Origin: Planctomycetota bacterium
Lineage (GTDB): Bacteria; Planctomycetota; UBA1135; GCA-002686595
Direction: 5' to 3'
Length of the DNA: 64,000 nucleotides
Assembly (NCBI GenBank): GCA_016709875.1
Contig: JADJLZ010000002.1
Coordinates: 1-64,000, forward strand
Shown here: piece after piece, positions 8,749 through 17,027 of the stretch
Layout of the letters: the number at the start of each line of letters is the position of its first letter
How positions within the stretch are numbered: position 1 is the stretch's first letter
Notes under the pieces: generated by a model
What the model was told of the DNA's origin: nothing
What the model saw: the letters and a program-made list of their open reading frames with translations, nothing else
The model's database searches: none
Position numbers and translations under genes: made by a program

Positions 8749-9424
8749 GATCGCGGCGCACCTGCATGCGATGGCGCTGCGTCTTGGGCTTGCGCTTGCT
8801 CCAGAACGTCAGGTAGCGCTTGCCGATGATCGCATCGGTGTAGCCGCCTGGCGCGAGCTCGAAAGGCCGCCGCAGGACACCCAGGAAGTCCATCGTGAGC
8901 GAGCGGCCCGGATGCTCGGGCTCGAACCACTCGGGCAGCAGGAAGTCGGCGACGCGCACGCCTTCGATCTCGTACAGGTTCTCCTCCACCGCATCGCAGA
9001 CCTCATAGGGGATCATCGCCTTGCGCTGCCCGCCGTGCGCGATGCGCACGAAGCCGTCCGCGTACAGGTTCGCGCCCGGGTCCGCGATCATCTCGAGCAA
9101 CTCGTGCGAGAGCGTCGAGGTGTACTCGCCGTACTGCTCGATGTCGTCCTGCACGAAGACATAGGTGACCGGGTAGCCCTCGTGGAAGTGATAGCCGAGG
9201 TCGCCCTTCTCGTCCGAGCGGTCGCGCAGAACGACGCGCATCGCGCGCTCGCGCGGCGGGCCGAGCACGAGCTTCGCCGTCAGTCCCCAGGCCGGTGCGA
9301 AGTCGCGCAGGATCTGCTTTTGCAAGGCGCGCAACGTGCGTCGCAGGCTCGCGTCGGCGACCAGCGTGGATTCGTTCTGCACCGTGATCAACGGGTGAAA
9401 ACGGTCGATGCGCGTGCCGGCCAT
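8732..9424 (-). CDS. Conserved hypothetical protein with HELLE metallopeptidase-like motif
   Basis: This 230-residue protein has no signal peptide and no family name that I can give. The most telling stretch is TSTLSHELLEMIADPGANLYADGF (about residues 102-125). HELLE (107-111) resembles the zinc-binding HExxE/H helix of short metallopeptidases, and the following Asp-Pro and Asn are placed as in related unnamed proteins. Other features are YVFVQDDIEQYGEY before it, YEVCDAVEENLYEIEG after it, and a basic C-terminus. It ends the leftward run that starts with the gluzincin gene 12 bp upstream, so the two may work together on a common substrate. A true protease function is not established. Confidence 0.65.
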   Translation of the reverse strand: MAGTRIDRFHPLITVQNESTLVADASLRRTLRALQKQILRDFAPAWGLTAKLVLGPPRERAMRVVLRDRSDEKGDLGYHFHEGYPVTYVFVQDDIEQYGEYTSTLSHELLEMIADPGANLYADGFVRIAHGGQRKAMIPYEVCDAVEENLYEIEGVRVADFLLPEWFEPEHPGRSLTMDFLGVLRRPFELAPGGYTDAIIGKRYLTFWSKRKPKTQRHRMQVRRDLSGCA

Positions 9425-9436
9425 TGCGAACTCCCT

Positions 9437-10654
9437 TTATTTCTCCTGCAGTGTCGCGCGCACGAAGGCGTCCCAGTCCTTCTGGATCGCGCGCTCGTCG
9501 AGCTCGAGCGCCGACTTGAAGGCGGTCGAGGAGCCGTTGCCCTTGCAGACCTTGCCCAGGTACGCGAAGAAGCGCTCGCGCAGCTGTGGTTCCTCGCTGT
9601 CCAACGCCCAGCACACGAGCGTGTACGAGGCCGAGTACTTGAGCGAGCTCTTCACGCTGCCGAGGAAGTCGCTCGAGTCGAAGGTCAGCACGCGCCCGAG
9701 GTCGTAGGGCTCCTTCGCGCCCGCGTGCTCGCGAAAGCGGCCGAGGTCGAGCGCCCCTGGATCGCACAGCGGGCGGCCGAGCGGGCCGAGGGTCGTCGCG
9801 CGCATGTACTCGGCCAGGCCCTCGTTCAGCCAGCCGGGCACATCGCCGCGCCCCGTGCGCGTGGTCTGGATGCAGGCGTCGAGCAGCTGGTGCGCCGCCT
9901 CGTGCACCAGCGCGCCGCGATCGAAGCCGCGCGAGGCGTTGACGTACAGGACATGCGTCGCGGAGGCGAAGTACGAGCGCGCGTCGCCGGCGAACTCGGG
10001 GAAGGACTTCTCGTCCGCGTGCACCTGCGCCTCGAGCGGCTCGAGGAGCTCGTGGAAGCGCAGCGGGCGGCCGAGGAGCTCGAAGAAGCTCTCGTAGGCG
10101 CCCTCCAGCTCCAGCACCGACTGAACCGCTTCGACGAGCGGCAGGTTCGTTCGCACGCGGTAGTGCTCGCTCGAGAGCACCCAGGCGTCCTTCCAGTCCG
10201 CGCGCAGCTCGAGCAGCTTCTCCCACGGCCAGCGCCGCACGCCGTCGTTCACGAGCCAGCTGTCCTTGCGCCGCTCGTGGCCCAGGAACTCGTGGGCCGC
10301 GGCGTTCGCGCCGTCGTGCGCGAGCACCTGCCAGGCGAAGAGCTGCGCTTCTTCCTCGAGTTTGCGCGCGCGGCAGTCCTTCGCGAGGCTCAGCGTGGCC
10401 GCGAGGTCGTCCTCGGAGAGCCCGCGCCAGAGCCCGAAGGCCTCGCGCGAGGCCGCCGCGCGCGATTCACAGCGCGCGATCTTGTCGCGGGCGATCTCGC
10501 GCTCGTTCGAGCCGCTGAGCAGCACGATCCCGTCCGCGTCCTCGTACACCACGCGCCCGGTGAGCTTCGAGCCGTTCGTGAGCTCGACGGTGTCGAGCGG
10601 ACGGCTGTCGCCCCCGGGAGCGAGGAGGATGGACGCGAACAGGATCGAGAGCAT
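9437..10654 (-). CDS. DUF1570-like gluzincin metallopeptidase, secreted
   Basis: The 405-residue protein starts with a short hydrophobic signal (MLSILFASILLAPGG). A small beta domain follows that handles a conserved VELTNGSKLTGRVV stretch, as in many planctomycete DUF1570 proteins. The catalytic core shows VHEAAHQLLDA (HExxH at 251-255) and, 23 residues later, WLNEGLAEYM, whose Glu278 would be the third zinc ligand. This gluzincin pattern predicts a periplasmic zinc peptidase. The ATG at 10654 has GGAGGA just upstream. It lies 26 bp after the Cys-rich lipoprotein gene and 12 bp before the HELLE gene, so the three are probably one transcript. Confidence 0.75.
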   Translation of the reverse strand: MLSILFASILLAPGGDSRPLDTVELTNGSKLTGRVVYEDADGIVLLSGSNEREIARDKIARCESRAAASREAFGLWRGLSEDDLAATLSLAKDCRARKLEEEAQLFAWQVLAHDGANAAAHEFLGHERRKDSWLVNDGVRRWPWEKLLELRADWKDAWVLSSEHYRVRTNLPLVEAVQSVLELEGAYESFFELLGRPLRFHELLEPLEAQVHADEKSFPEFAGDARSYFASATHVLYVNASRGFDRGALVHEAAHQLLDACIQTTRTGRGDVPGWLNEGLAEYMRATTLGPLGRPLCDPGALDLGRFREHAGAKEPYDLGRVLTFDSSDFLGSVKSSLKYSASYTLVCWALDSEEPQLRERFFAYLGKVCKGNGSSTAFKSALELDERAIQKDWDAFVRATLQEK

Positions 10655-10680
10655 GCTTCCTCCGTGCGGAGGATCCGGAA

Positions 10681-11088
10681 CTAGTGCTCGACGGGCACGG
10701 CGCAACCGCCCTTGCCCTTGCAACTGTTCTTGCCTGCGCAACCGGCGTCGCCGGTCTTGCAGCCGCCGAGGCCCTTGCACGAGTTCGCGCCGGCACAGCT
10801 GTGCTTGTCGACAGTGGCGCAACCGCCCTTGCCCTTGCAGCTGTTCTTGCCTGCGCAACCGGCTTCGCCGGCCTTGCAGCCGCCCTGGCCCTTGCACTCG
10901 TTCATCGCCTTGCAGGCGTGCTTGGCCATCGCCATCGCAGCCGGCTGGGCGCTCTTCTCGACTGCGGATGCAGGCGCCTTGGGTTCTTCCTTGCTGCTGC
11001 AGCCGGCACCGAATGCGCCGGAGAGAAGTCCTGCGACAGCCATCGAAAGCAGAGCCTCTTTCGAGGCATTCTTCTTCATCATCTTCAT
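10681..11088 (-). CDS. Cys-rich repeat lipoprotein (possible metal-binding or bufferin-like)
   Basis: The 135-residue protein has a signal peptide with lipobox-like SGAFGAGCSS, so it is probably anchored at Cys29 or nearby. After an Ala/Pro linker it is made of two near-identical halves of about 38 residues. Each contains CKGxGGCK, then AGCAGKNSCKGKGGC. The two halves are joined by HSCAGANSC. The ACKGxxxCKGxGGC style recalls the small Cys-rich repeats of bufferin-type metallophores (BufA, DUF2282), but the partner genes bufB/bufC are not nearby. Copper or other thiophilic metal binding is plausible. A strong AGGAGGA lies 7 nt before the ATG, suggesting high expression. It is 27 bp downstream of the WbuC gene. 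Confidence 0.7.
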   Translation of the reverse strand: MKMMKKNASKEALLSMAVAGLLSGAFGAGCSSKEEPKAPASAVEKSAQPAAMAMAKHACKAMNECKGQGGCKAGEAGCAGKNSCKGKGGCATVDKHSCAGANSCKGLGGCKTGDAGCAGKNSCKGKGGCAVPVEH

Positions 11089-11115
11089 AGCGGTTCCTCC
11101 TGGGAAGCCGCGATC

Positions 11116-11583
11116 CTAGCGAACGAGCGCCAGCATGTGCTCCAGATAGCGCGGAGCTTCCGCAGTTCCCGGAGCCGGCGCCCAGGGCGCGATGTCGGCC
11201 GGGACGGGCGCTGAGTATGGCCCCGCCTTGACCTCGAACCAGACCGTTCCGGGCTCGAGCGCGACGAGGCTGTGCCAGGTCCCGGGCGGCAATTCGAGCA
11301 TGAAATCGGGCCCTTCCGGCGAGAGACGGGCGAGTTCCACGAGCCCGCCGCGGTCGTCGAAGACCAGCAGAGCGCCACGTCCGCGCAGGATGCCCAGCGT
11401 CTCGAGTTTGGGAGGATCGAGGTGGCGGTGTGGCTGGATGTAAGTACCCGGCTCGGTCGCGTTGAGCAGGCGATGGATCGGATCCTCCATCGCGTGCAGG
11501 TTCTCGTTGAGGCGCAGTCGCGCATGCTGGCGCGCGGCTTCGCTGAGGCGCGCAAGACGCGCGAGATCGACTCGATTCATCAC
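11116..11583 (-). CDS. wbuC: WbuC family cupin fold metalloprotein
   Basis: The 155-residue protein matches WbuC in length and motifs: LNENLHAMEDPIHRLLNATEPGTYIQPHRH, where the His pair would bind metal in the cupin barrel, then VFDDRGG, PPGTWHSLVALEPGTVWFEVKAGPY and a C-terminal APWAP. WbuC genes usually occur at the end of O-antigen or other surface-polysaccharide clusters, and their reaction is unknown. Here the ATG overlaps the arnD stop by 4 bases. That ties it to lipid A modification rather than to O-antigen synthesis. Confidence 0.8.
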   Translation of the reverse strand: MMNRVDLARLARLSEAARQHARLRLNENLHAMEDPIHRLLNATEPGTYIQPHRHLDPPKLETLGILRGRGALLVFDDRGGLVELARLSPEGPDFMLELPPGTWHSLVALEPGTVWFEVKAGPYSAPVPADIAPWAPAPGTAEAPRYLEHMLALVR

Positions 11584-12485
11584 TTGTGGACTCCGTTGCT
11601 GGAACTCGAGACCAATCCCGCGCGCCCGGGGAGCTCGATGTGCGCGAGTTCGCGCCGCGGCAGGCTCGCGCGCTCGAGCGTGCGCGCGATCGACTCGAGC
11701 GTCACGATCTCGACGCCGCTGCCGATGACACGCGCGAGCAGCTTCTCGAACAGCGCGGCGAAAGGCCCGCCCTCGACCTCGGCGTGCACGGCGAGCACGG
11801 CCGGCTCGGCGCCCTCGAGGTCAGCGAAGATCGCATCGAGCACGGCGTTTTCGTCGGAGACGCCCGCGGCGAGCAGTTCCTCGATGCAGCGGCCGGTGGT
11901 CGGGATCTGCGGCGTCGCGAGCTCGACTCCGCCCGCGCGCAGCGTGCAGATCGGACCGCCGCGCAGGTCGCTCGCGTAGACCAGCCCGAGCTTGTCCTCG
12001 AGCGCGAGGCTCTGCGCCGTGACGGCCCACGCGGGAGCGGCGATGCCCGCCGGGGGGTGGCCCAGGATCGCCTCGAAGGCCTCGAAGGAGCGCTCGAAGT
12101 GCTGCGAGATCTCGGAGGGCTCCATCTTCCAGACGTGGTCTTGCCAGCGGCGGTGGTCCCAGGCGTGCACGCCGATCTCGTGGCCCGCGGCCTCGGTCGC
12201 GCGCACGATGTCGGGGAACTTGGTTGCGATCGGCCGCGCGGGCAACAGCGTGCCCGAGAGCACCGTGCGCAGGCCGTACATCGAGGGCGCGCTCGTGCGC
12301 AGCATCTTCTTCAGGAAGCCCGGCCGCAGCAGGTTGAAGATCGCCTTGCCGGCGTTGTCGGGCCCGAAGGAGAGGAAGAAGGTCGCGGGGATCCCGTGAC
12401 GCCCGCAGATCTCGACCAGCTTCGGCACGCCGTCGCGCATGCCGTCGTGCGTGTCGACGTCGACTTTGAGGCACAGGCGTTTCAT
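11580..12485 (-). CDS. arnD: 4-deoxy-4-formamido-L-arabinose-phosphoundecaprenol deformylase
   Basis: ArnD removes the formyl group from undecaprenyl-phosphate-Ara4FN, committing the lipid to ArnT. The 301-residue protein is a polysaccharide-deacetylase fold: KVDVDTHDGMRDGVP at the N-terminus gives the metal-binding Asp pair, then PATFFLSFGPDNAGK, LLRPGFLKKMLR, and AGHEIGVHAWDHRRWQ, whose two His complete the metal site. ATPQIPTT and LAVHAEVEGG are further ArnD hallmarks that set it apart from generic chitooligosaccharide deacetylases. The ATG overlaps the arnT stop by four bases, and the stop overlaps the wbuC start. The length is close to the E. coli enzyme. Confidence 0.88.
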   Translation of the reverse strand: MKRLCLKVDVDTHDGMRDGVPKLVEICGRHGIPATFFLSFGPDNAGKAIFNLLRPGFLKKMLRTSAPSMYGLRTVLSGTLLPARPIATKFPDIVRATEAAGHEIGVHAWDHRRWQDHVWKMEPSEISQHFERSFEAFEAILGHPPAGIAAPAWAVTAQSLALEDKLGLVYASDLRGGPICTLRAGGVELATPQIPTTGRCIEELLAAGVSDENAVLDAIFADLEGAEPAVLAVHAEVEGGPFAALFEKLLARVIGSGVEIVTLESIARTLERASLPRRELAHIELPGRAGLVSSSSNGVHK

Positions 12486-14023
12486 CGTTCCTCGCGCATG
12501 CGGTAGACGGCGAGCTCGCGTCCCTCGACGAGCTGGACCGTGTGTTCGTAGTCGTAGCGCGACGCGAGCTCGGGCGGGAGTTTCGCGCGGCGCTTCTCGA
12601 GCACGATGAGGTGGCAGGAGCGGCTGGGATCGGGCACGCGCACAGGATCGCCGCCCTGGCGCAACTCGCGCAAGAGCCGGCCGGAGTAGAAGGGCACGAC
12701 CGCCAGCGTGGTTTCGTCGAGGTCGTAGCCCACGAGCTCCTCGCCCGCGGGGATCGAGGCCGAGAGCTCGAGCACGCCCGGGCGCATGTTCTTCTGTCGG
12801 TCGATCACCGGCCGCAGCACGAGCTGCGCGACGAAGGTGAAGGCCAGCACCGCCCCGAGCAGCGCGGGAACGCGCGGACGAGCGACGAGCAGTGCGAAAC
12901 ACAGCGCCGCGATCGCGAAGGGCGGTGCGTAGCGCGCGAGGTCGTGCGTGACGGCGTACCCGACGACCGCCGCCGCGCCGAGCGCGTAGACGAGCGCGAT
13001 CGCGGAGAGCGTCGCACGCGAACGCGTGCGCACGAGGAACGCGCCCGCCACCGCGGCCGCCGCGGGCAGGAGCGGCGCGAGGTAGAGCTCGCGCTTCCCC
13101 GAAGGGATCGAGAGCAGCAAGCCGCCCGCGAGCACGAGCAGCGCGAGGAACAGCGCGCGCTTCCTCCCGCGCGAACGCAGCCACGCGGGCAGCACGAGGA
13201 TCCAGGGCGCGAGCATCAGCGGGAAGGCACCCAGGTAGTAGAACGGCCCGCGCTCGTGGCCGAAGCTCGTCGGCTTGCCGTCCGGACCGCCGAGGCTGCG
13301 GCCGAGCGTGTTGTCGACCAGGCACACGCGCACCTTGTCCCAGCCGTGCTCGAGACCCAGCGCCAGCACCCAGGGCGTGCCGAGCAGCAGCGTGCCGAAG
13401 ACGCACCAGGGGATCGCGCGCAGCACGCGCCACTCACGCAGCACGACGCCCGCGACGAGCGGCGGTCCGAGCGCCAGGATCGGTCCGATCGGGCCCTTGG
13501 TCAGGAACGCGAGGCCGCAGCACAGCCCCGCGAGCGGCAGCGTGCGCCGCTCGAGCAGGAAGAGATGCGCGGCACCGACGAAACAGATCAGCAGGGCGTC
13601 GTTGACCGCCTTGTGCCCCACGTCGGCGAAGCCGACCATCGTCGCGAGCACGACCGCGGCGGCGACCGCCGCGCTGCGGCCCGCGAGGCGCTGGGCGAGC
13701 GCCGCTGCGACGAGCACCGCGCCCAGGCTCGCGCACAGCGCGGGCAGGCGCGCGACACCCTCGCTCACGCCGAAGAGGCGGTAGAAGAAGGCCATCACCC
13801 ACGGATGCAGCGGCGGCTTCTCGAGGAAGGGCGCGCCGCCGAGCATGGGCATCGAGCTCCAGCCCGAGAGCAGCATCTCGCGGCCGATCTCGGCCTCGCG
13901 CGGCTCGTCGGGCGTCCAGAGCGAGTGCTGAAAGATGCCCGCGAGGCCGACGACGAGCGCGATCCCGGCCGCCGTCCGGTACGGATGCCGCACCAGGCTG
14001 CGCGGGATCGCGCCGAGTGTCAT
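12482..14023 (-). CDS. arnT: ArnT-like lipid A L-Ara4N transferase (GT-C, PMT family)
   Basis: ArnT moves L-Ara4N from undecaprenyl phosphate to lipid A phosphates on the periplasmic face of the inner membrane. The 513-residue protein starts with one hydrophobic segment and then the first periplasmic loop LWTPDEPREAEIGREML, whose acidic residues match the catalytic DExR/Y-AE site of PMT-family GT-C enzymes. PFLEKPPLHPW follows, then about 11 membrane segments. The soluble C-terminal domain begins near DRQKNMRPGVLELS. It is slightly shorter than the 550-residue E. coli protein. Identification as ArnT rests on its place between the decarboxylase and arnD, both of which overlap it by four bases; by sequence alone it could be another PMT-type glycosyltransferase. 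Confidence 0.85.
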   Translation of the reverse strand: MTLGAIPRSLVRHPYRTAAGIALVVGLAGIFQHSLWTPDEPREAEIGREMLLSGWSSMPMLGGAPFLEKPPLHPWVMAFFYRLFGVSEGVARLPALCASLGAVLVAAALAQRLAGRSAAVAAAVVLATMVGFADVGHKAVNDALLICFVGAAHLFLLERRTLPLAGLCCGLAFLTKGPIGPILALGPPLVAGVVLREWRVLRAIPWCVFGTLLLGTPWVLALGLEHGWDKVRVCLVDNTLGRSLGGPDGKPTSFGHERGPFYYLGAFPLMLAPWILVLPAWLRSRGRKRALFLALLVLAGGLLLSIPSGKRELYLAPLLPAAAAVAGAFLVRTRSRATLSAIALVYALGAAAVVGYAVTHDLARYAPPFAIAALCFALLVARPRVPALLGAVLAFTFVAQLVLRPVIDRQKNMRPGVLELSASIPAGEELVGYDLDETTLAVVPFYSGRLLRELRQGGDPVRVPDPSRSCHLIVLEKRRAKLPPELASRYDYEHTVQLVEGRELAVYRMREER

Positions 14024-15075
14024 CGAGCCACGGACCAGCCTTCGCTCGTGTCGGGCTGCGTGGACGTCTCGGTGTAGGAGGCGATCGTGCGGCGCACGGC
14101 CTCGTCGAAGCCGATCTTGGGCGTCCAGCCGAGCTTCTCGCCCGCGCGCTTGATCGAGGGCACGCGGCGCACGACGTCCTGGTACTGGCCGCCGTAGTAC
14201 TTGTCGGCAGACTGCTCGACGATCCGGGCGTTCTTGGCGATCTTCTCGTAGCCCTTGCACTCGCCGAGCAGGCGCACCATCGTCTGCGCGAGTTCCTTGA
14301 TCGAGTGGTCGTTCTTGGGGTTGCCGATGTTGAAGATGCCACTGTCGGCGCAGCCCTTGTCGTTCTTCAGGATGCGCATCAGCGCGTCGATGCCGTCGTC
14401 GATGTGCGTGAAGCAGCGGCGCTGGCTGCCGCCGTCGACGAGCGTGATCGGCTCCTCGCGCAGCAGGTGGCCGAGGAACTGCGTCACCACGCGCGAGCTG
14501 CCTTCCTTGGCCGAATGGATCGAATCGAGGTTGGGGCCGATCCAGTTGAAGGGCCGGAAGAGCGTGTACTGCAGGTTGCGGTCGCGGCCCATGGCCAGGA
14601 TCACGCGGTCGAGCAGCTGCTTGGCGCAGGCGTAGATCCAGCGGCTCTTCGTGACCGGGCCGTAGACGAGCGGGCTCGACTCCTCGTCGAACTCGTCGTC
14701 CGGACACATGCCGTAGACCTCGGAGGTCGAGGGGAAGATCACGCGCGTCTTGTACTTGGCGCACTGTCGCACGACGCGCAGGTTGTGCTCGAAGTCGAGC
14801 TCGAAGACCTCGAGCGGGTGGCTGACGTAGGAGGCCGGCGTCGCGATCGCGACCAGCGGCAGGCACACGTCGCACTTGCGCACGTGGTAGGCGATCCACT
14901 CGTGGTTGATGTCGATGTCGCCCTCGAGGAAGCGGAAGCGCTTGTGGCCCTCCCACTTCCCGATGCGGTCCGACGAGAGGTCCATGCCGTGCACGGTCCA
15001 GTCGGTTTTCTCGAGAATTTCGGCCGTCAGGTGGCTGCCGATGAAACCGTTCACGCCCAGGATCAGGATGTCCAT
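14020..15075 (-). CDS. UDP-glucuronate decarboxylase, stand-alone C-terminal half of ArnA
   Basis: The enzyme oxidises and decarboxylates UDP-glucuronate to UDP-Ara4O with NAD. The 351-residue short-chain dehydrogenase has GVNGFIGSHL (Rossmann glycines), PLVAIATPASYV, STSEVYGMC with the catalytic Ser and Glu, YACAKQLLD (YxxxK), and NWIGPNLDSIHSAKEGSSRVVTQF. These are close to the ArnA C-terminal domain and distinguish it from plant-type UXS. RRVPSI near the C-terminus supplies the conserved Arg. In E. coli this domain is fused behind the formyltransferase. Here it is a separate protein, and the formyltransferase is fused to ArnC in the gene just upstream (11-bp gap). Confidence 0.88.
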   Translation of the reverse strand: MDILILGVNGFIGSHLTAEILEKTDWTVHGMDLSSDRIGKWEGHKRFRFLEGDIDINHEWIAYHVRKCDVCLPLVAIATPASYVSHPLEVFELDFEHNLRVVRQCAKYKTRVIFPSTSEVYGMCPDDEFDEESSPLVYGPVTKSRWIYACAKQLLDRVILAMGRDRNLQYTLFRPFNWIGPNLDSIHSAKEGSSRVVTQFLGHLLREEPITLVDGGSQRRCFTHIDDGIDALMRILKNDKGCADSGIFNIGNPKNDHSIKELAQTMVRLLGECKGYEKIAKNARIVEQSADKYYGGQYQDVVRRVPSIKRAGEKLGWTPKIGFDEAVRRTIASYTETSTQPDTSEGWSVAR

Positions 15076-15086
15076 CGTCTCGCTCC

Positions 15087-17027
15087 TCAGCTTGCCGGCC
15101 CGAGCCGGACTCCGTTGCCGAGCAGTTCGGGGAACTGCAATGCATCCCCGCTCCTGCCCTCGATCTCGACCTCGGTGAGGCGCAGGCGGCGCCTGTCCCC
15201 GCAGGTCACGTACACACCGTCGGCGCGTCGTTCGACGCGGCCGTGTTCGATCGCCGCGCCCGCGCGGCCGCCCTGCACGTCGTGCGCGCTCCACCACACG
15301 AGCACGCGCTTGTCCGCGGCGAAGGTGAAGGCACCCGGGTAGGGCCGCGTCACCGCACGCACCAGATTGCGCACGTCTTCGGCCGACTGGCGCCAGTGGA
15401 TCGCGCCATCCTCGGGCCGGCGCCGGCCGAAGAGCGTCGCCTTGCTCTCGAGCTGCTCGATGCGCGGCGCGCTGCCCTCGACGACCGCGACCGCGCTGCG
15501 CGCGAGGACTCTTTCGCCCGCGGCGAGCACCTTGGCGAAGACGTCCGTGGGCTTGTCCTCGGGCAGGATTGCGAAGGCTTCCTGGTCGACGAGGTCGCCC
15601 GCGTCGGCCTTGCGCACCATGTGGTGCAGCGTCACGCCGCTCTCGCGCTCGCCGTGCAGGAGCTGCCAGTTGACCGGCGCGCGCCCGCGGTAGCGCGGCA
15701 GGAGGCTGCCGTGCAGGTTGACCGCACCCTGGCTCGCGAGCGAGAGCACGCTCTCCTTGAGCAGGTCGCGCCAGTAGAAGCTGAAGATCGCGCGCGGAGC
15801 GAGCTTGGCGATGTGCGCGAGCTCGGCCGGCGAGTGCGGATCGGCGGCGACCTTGACCGGCAGCCCGAGCTCCGTGCAGGTCTTGCGCACCGAGCCGAAC
15901 CAGGTGTTCTCGTGCGGGTCGTCCTCGTGCGTGTAGACCTGCGCGATCTCGAGCCCCAAGCGCTTGAGCGTGCGCAGGCCCATGCAGCCCACGTCGTGGT
16001 AGGCGAAGACGACCGCGCTCACTTTGCGCACCTCGACGTCCGCGCGCGCACCGGTGCGCGGCTTGCGCACCGGGATGAGCGTCTCCTCGTCGAGATCGCG
16101 CAGCACGAAGGTGGGCCGGTCGCGCACCTTCATGAAGATGCGGCCGATGTACTCGCCCAGGATCCCGAAGGCGAAGAACTGCGCGCCGATGAAGACGAAC
16201 AGGACCGCGAAGAGCGTGAACACGCCCTGCGCCGCCCAGCTCTCGCCGAGGAGGAAGCGCCCGACGAGCAGCGTCAGGCCGAAGAGGATCCCGATCGACG
16301 CGATCACCAGGCCCGCGCTGAAGAGGATGCGCAGCGGCGCCATCGAGAAGCCCGTGACGAGGTCCAGGTGCAGGCGGAAGAGTTTGAGCACCGAGTACTT
16401 GGACTGGCCCGCATGGCGCGACTCGTGCTTGACCTCGATCTCGACCGGATTGCGCGCGTACAGGCTCGCGAGCGCCGGGATGAACGTGCCCATCTCGCCG
16501 CGCGCCGCGATCAGCTTGACGATGTCGTGCGAGTAGCCGCGCAGCATGCAGCCGAAGTCGCGCAGCTTGATGCCCGACATCTTGCGCGTCATCGCGTTGA
16601 CGATCTTCGAGGCCTGCTTGCGGAAGAGCGTGTCCTGGCGACCGACGCGGATCGTGCCCACGAGATCGTGGCCCTTTTCGTACTCATCGACCAGGCGCGG
16701 GATCTCCTCGGGCGGGTTCTGCAGGTCGGCGTCGATCGTGACCACGAACTCGCCGCGTGCGGCCGCGAAGCCGGCAATCACCGCCGCGTGCTGGCCGAAG
16801 TTGCGCACGAAGGAGACCACCACGACCTCGGGGTTCGCCGCGCGCGCGTCGAGCAGCAACTCGAGTGTGTCGTCGCGCGAACCGTCGTCGACGAGCACCA
16901 GCTCGAAGGGCTTGCCCAGCTGGCGCAGCACCGGCAGCGTGCGCGAGAAGAGCGTCCCGAGGTTGGCCTCCTCGTTGAACACGGGGACGACCACCGAGAG
17001 GAAGACGGGCTCGTGCTCAGGCGACAC
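15087..17027 (-). CDS. ArnC glycosyltransferase fused to UDP-Ara4N formyltransferase (ArnA N-terminal type)
   Basis: One 646-residue protein carries two steps of the Ara4N pathway. Residues 1-225 are a GT2 domain like ArnC, with VVVPVFNEE, VDDGS (46-50) and DADLQNP (99-105). Two membrane helices follow (about 232-260 and 266-292), and FGILGEYIGRI is ArnC-like. Residues about 335-646 are a formyltransferase with NLHGSLLPRYRGRAPVNW and RKADAGDLV. Asn437, His439 and Asp475 correspond to N102, H104 and D140 of E. coli ArnA. The order is therefore transferase, membrane anchor, then formyltransferase on the cytosolic side. No stop or frame change separates the halves, and the neighbours on both sides are intact arn genes. 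The start at 17027 overlaps arnB by 11 bp. Confidence 0.9.
   Translation of the reverse strand: MSPEHEPVFLSVVVPVFNEEANLGTLFSRTLPVLRQLGKPFELVLVDDGSRDDTLELLLDARAANPEVVVVSFVRNFGQHAAVIAGFAAARGEFVVTIDADLQNPPEEIPRLVDEYEKGHDLVGTIRVGRQDTLFRKQASKIVNAMTRKMSGIKLRDFGCMLRGYSHDIVKLIAARGEMGTFIPALASLYARNPVEIEVKHESRHAGQSKYSVLKLFRLHLDLVTGFSMAPLRILFSAGLVIASIGILFGLTLLVGRFLLGESWAAQGVFTLFAVLFVFIGAQFFAFGILGEYIGRIFMKVRDRPTFVLRDLDEETLIPVRKPRTGARADVEVRKVSAVVFAYHDVGCMGLRTLKRLGLEIAQVYTHEDDPHENTWFGSVRKTCTELGLPVKVAADPHSPAELAHIAKLAPRAIFSFYWRDLLKESVLSLASQGAVNLHGSLLPRYRGRAPVNWQLLHGERESGVTLHHMVRKADAGDLVDQEAFAILPEDKPTDVFAKVLAAGERVLARSAVAVVEGSAPRIEQLESKATLFGRRRPEDGAIHWRQSAEDVRNLVRAVTRPYPGAFTFAADKRVLVWWSAHDVQGGRAGAAIEHGRVERRADGVYVTCGDRRRLRLTEVEIEGRSGDALQFPELLGNGVRLGPAS

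Noticed and set aside
10681..11088. Metallothionein
   Set aside because: It has a lipoprotein signal and GG-rich repeats unlike metallothionein spacing; a bufferin-like or unknown repeat protein fits better.
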